NCBI GenBank assembly: GCA_001970855.1
Contig: LSSN01004738.1
Location: 1-19,644 of the forward strand
Direction of reading: 5' to 3'
DNA length: 19,644 bases
Origin: Smittium culicis
Taxonomy: Eukaryota > Kickxellomycota > Harpellomycetes > Harpellales > Legeriomycetaceae
Shown: one piece after another, positions 19,218 to 19,644 of the stretch
How the letters are laid out: every line of letters starts with the position of its first letter
Position numbering within the stretch: position 1 is the stretch's first letter
Made by a program: the position numbers and the translations under genes
Notes under the pieces: generated by a model
Database searches by the model: none
What the model was told of the DNA's origin: nothing
Seen by the model: the letters and a program-made list of their open reading frames with translations, nothing else

Positions 19218-19238
19218 CTACCATTGAGCTAACCGGGC
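19218..19238 (-). tRNA. tRNA-Lys(UUU), 5' part, with right target duplication
   Basis: On the - strand this reads GCCCGGTTAGCTCAATGGTAG: acceptor 5' strand, D-stem and D-loop. 19218-19221 (CTAC) is the second copy of the target duplication, so the unique tRNA part is 19222-19238 (17 nt), which with the 55 nt at 13771-13825 makes 72 nt. The break falls in the D-loop at the end of box A. Confidence 0.9.
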
Positions 19239-19275
19239 ATGCACGTGTTAGCAAATGAAATCATCAATTAGTAAA

Positions 19276-19412
19276 ATTATCTAATGCATAATAATCAATG
19301 CTTATGATAATGTATTAGTGGATAGATAATCATGAATTATTTAATGCATAATAATCCAATCCTATACTGGTCTATTAGTGGATAGATAATCATAGATTAT
19401 TTAATGCATAAA
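19276..19412 (+). repeat. 60-bp tandem repeat, about 2.2 copies
   Basis: ATTATYTAATGCATAATAAT-type blocks begin at 19276, 19336 and 19396, and TATTAGTGGATAGATAATCAT occurs at 19313 and 19373. The period is 60 bp; the units are imperfect and the third is partial. Confidence 0.8.
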
Positions 19413-19558
19413 ATTATTAGTAACACAATGATCGATAATCGAATAAGGTTTGCTACAGAGATAAACAAAGAGCTTCAAAGAATAAAGCTCTACATAAATA
19501 GAATAGCTACAATAATTATTATACTTTTAAAACACTATTTTTTCGGCAACCTAAATTG

Positions 19559-19567
19559 TATAAAAGG
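19559..19567 (+). promoter_or_regulatory. TATA box
   Basis: TATAAAAGG followed by GGCGCC in a strongly AT-rich context. It is a good TATA consensus for + strand transcription leaving the window, either from a second LTR or from a gene to the right. Confidence 0.4.
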
Positions 19568-19644
19568 GGCGCCAAATTTCATTATAATATTTTCTTCAGT
19601 GGTTATCGCTAATAAATATTTTCCTATTCCTATTCTTATATATT

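Larger units (their letters stand above)
19239..19644. other. tRNA 5' flank; possible start of a second LTR
   Basis: No open frame. TGTTAGC at 19246, only 7 bases from the tRNA 5' end, resembles an LTR start. It is followed by a 60-bp tandem repeat and, at 19559-19567, TATAAAAGG with a GC-rich GGCGCC just after. This order (TG start, repeats, TATA box) fits the U3 part of an LTR running off the window edge. No CA end, second copy or coding region is visible to confirm it. Alternatively it is ordinary flank with the promoter of a gene to the right. Confidence 0.3.

Overview
The window looks like nuclear DNA of an AT-rich fungus with small spliceosomal introns. Three genes can be read confidently: a mitochondrial ribosomal protein uL15m (MRPL10, four exons, + strand), a class IV chitin synthase of the yeast Chs3 type (two exons, + strand) and a mitochondrial NADH-cytochrome b5 reductase of the Mcr1 type (three exons, - strand). 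Introns are 127-203 nt, start GTA and end AG, often with a CTAAT-like branch site 10-20 nt before the acceptor. The chitin synthase makes the host a fungus. I suspect an early-diverging lineage from the base composition, but the sequence does not prove it.

Layout: 1-1209 is AT-rich flank with a 197-bp MITE. 1210-2470 is MRPL10. 2471-6752 has no recognisable gene, but it carries many short + strand open segments next to splice-like sites. One set, 5016-5891, can be threaded into a plausible gene 3' end whose intron holds a second MITE copy. 6753-10678 is the chitin synthase, facing MCR1 (12740-11153) tail to tail. 12741-13770 is intergenic with a third MITE copy. The MITEs are flanked by TTAA or near-TTAA and begin CCCTTT, which suggests piggyBac-like elements.

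13771-19238 holds the main event. A 5392-bp Ty3/gypsy LTR retrotransposon (13826-19217) has inserted into the D-arm (box A) of a - strand tRNA-Lys(UUU) gene with a 4-bp target duplication. The two 300-bp LTRs differ at only two positions, so the insertion is recent. The element's primer-binding site is complementary to the 3' end of the tRNA type it interrupted, including an unusual U at position 73. Gag, protease, reverse transcriptase, RNase H and integrase lie in one reading frame, broken once by a TGA where a tryptophan is expected at the end of the protease. The first catalytic Asp of RNase H is Gly. This copy is therefore probably defective, although it landed recently. Its leader carries a 22-bp tandem array and a longer duplication, and each LTR puts AATAAA in the loop of a perfect 8-bp hairpin.

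The right edge (19239-19644) holds a 60-bp tandem repeat and a TATA box, and may be the start of a second LTR abutting the tRNA gene. The three host genes have no obvious functional link beyond two encoding mitochondrial proteins.
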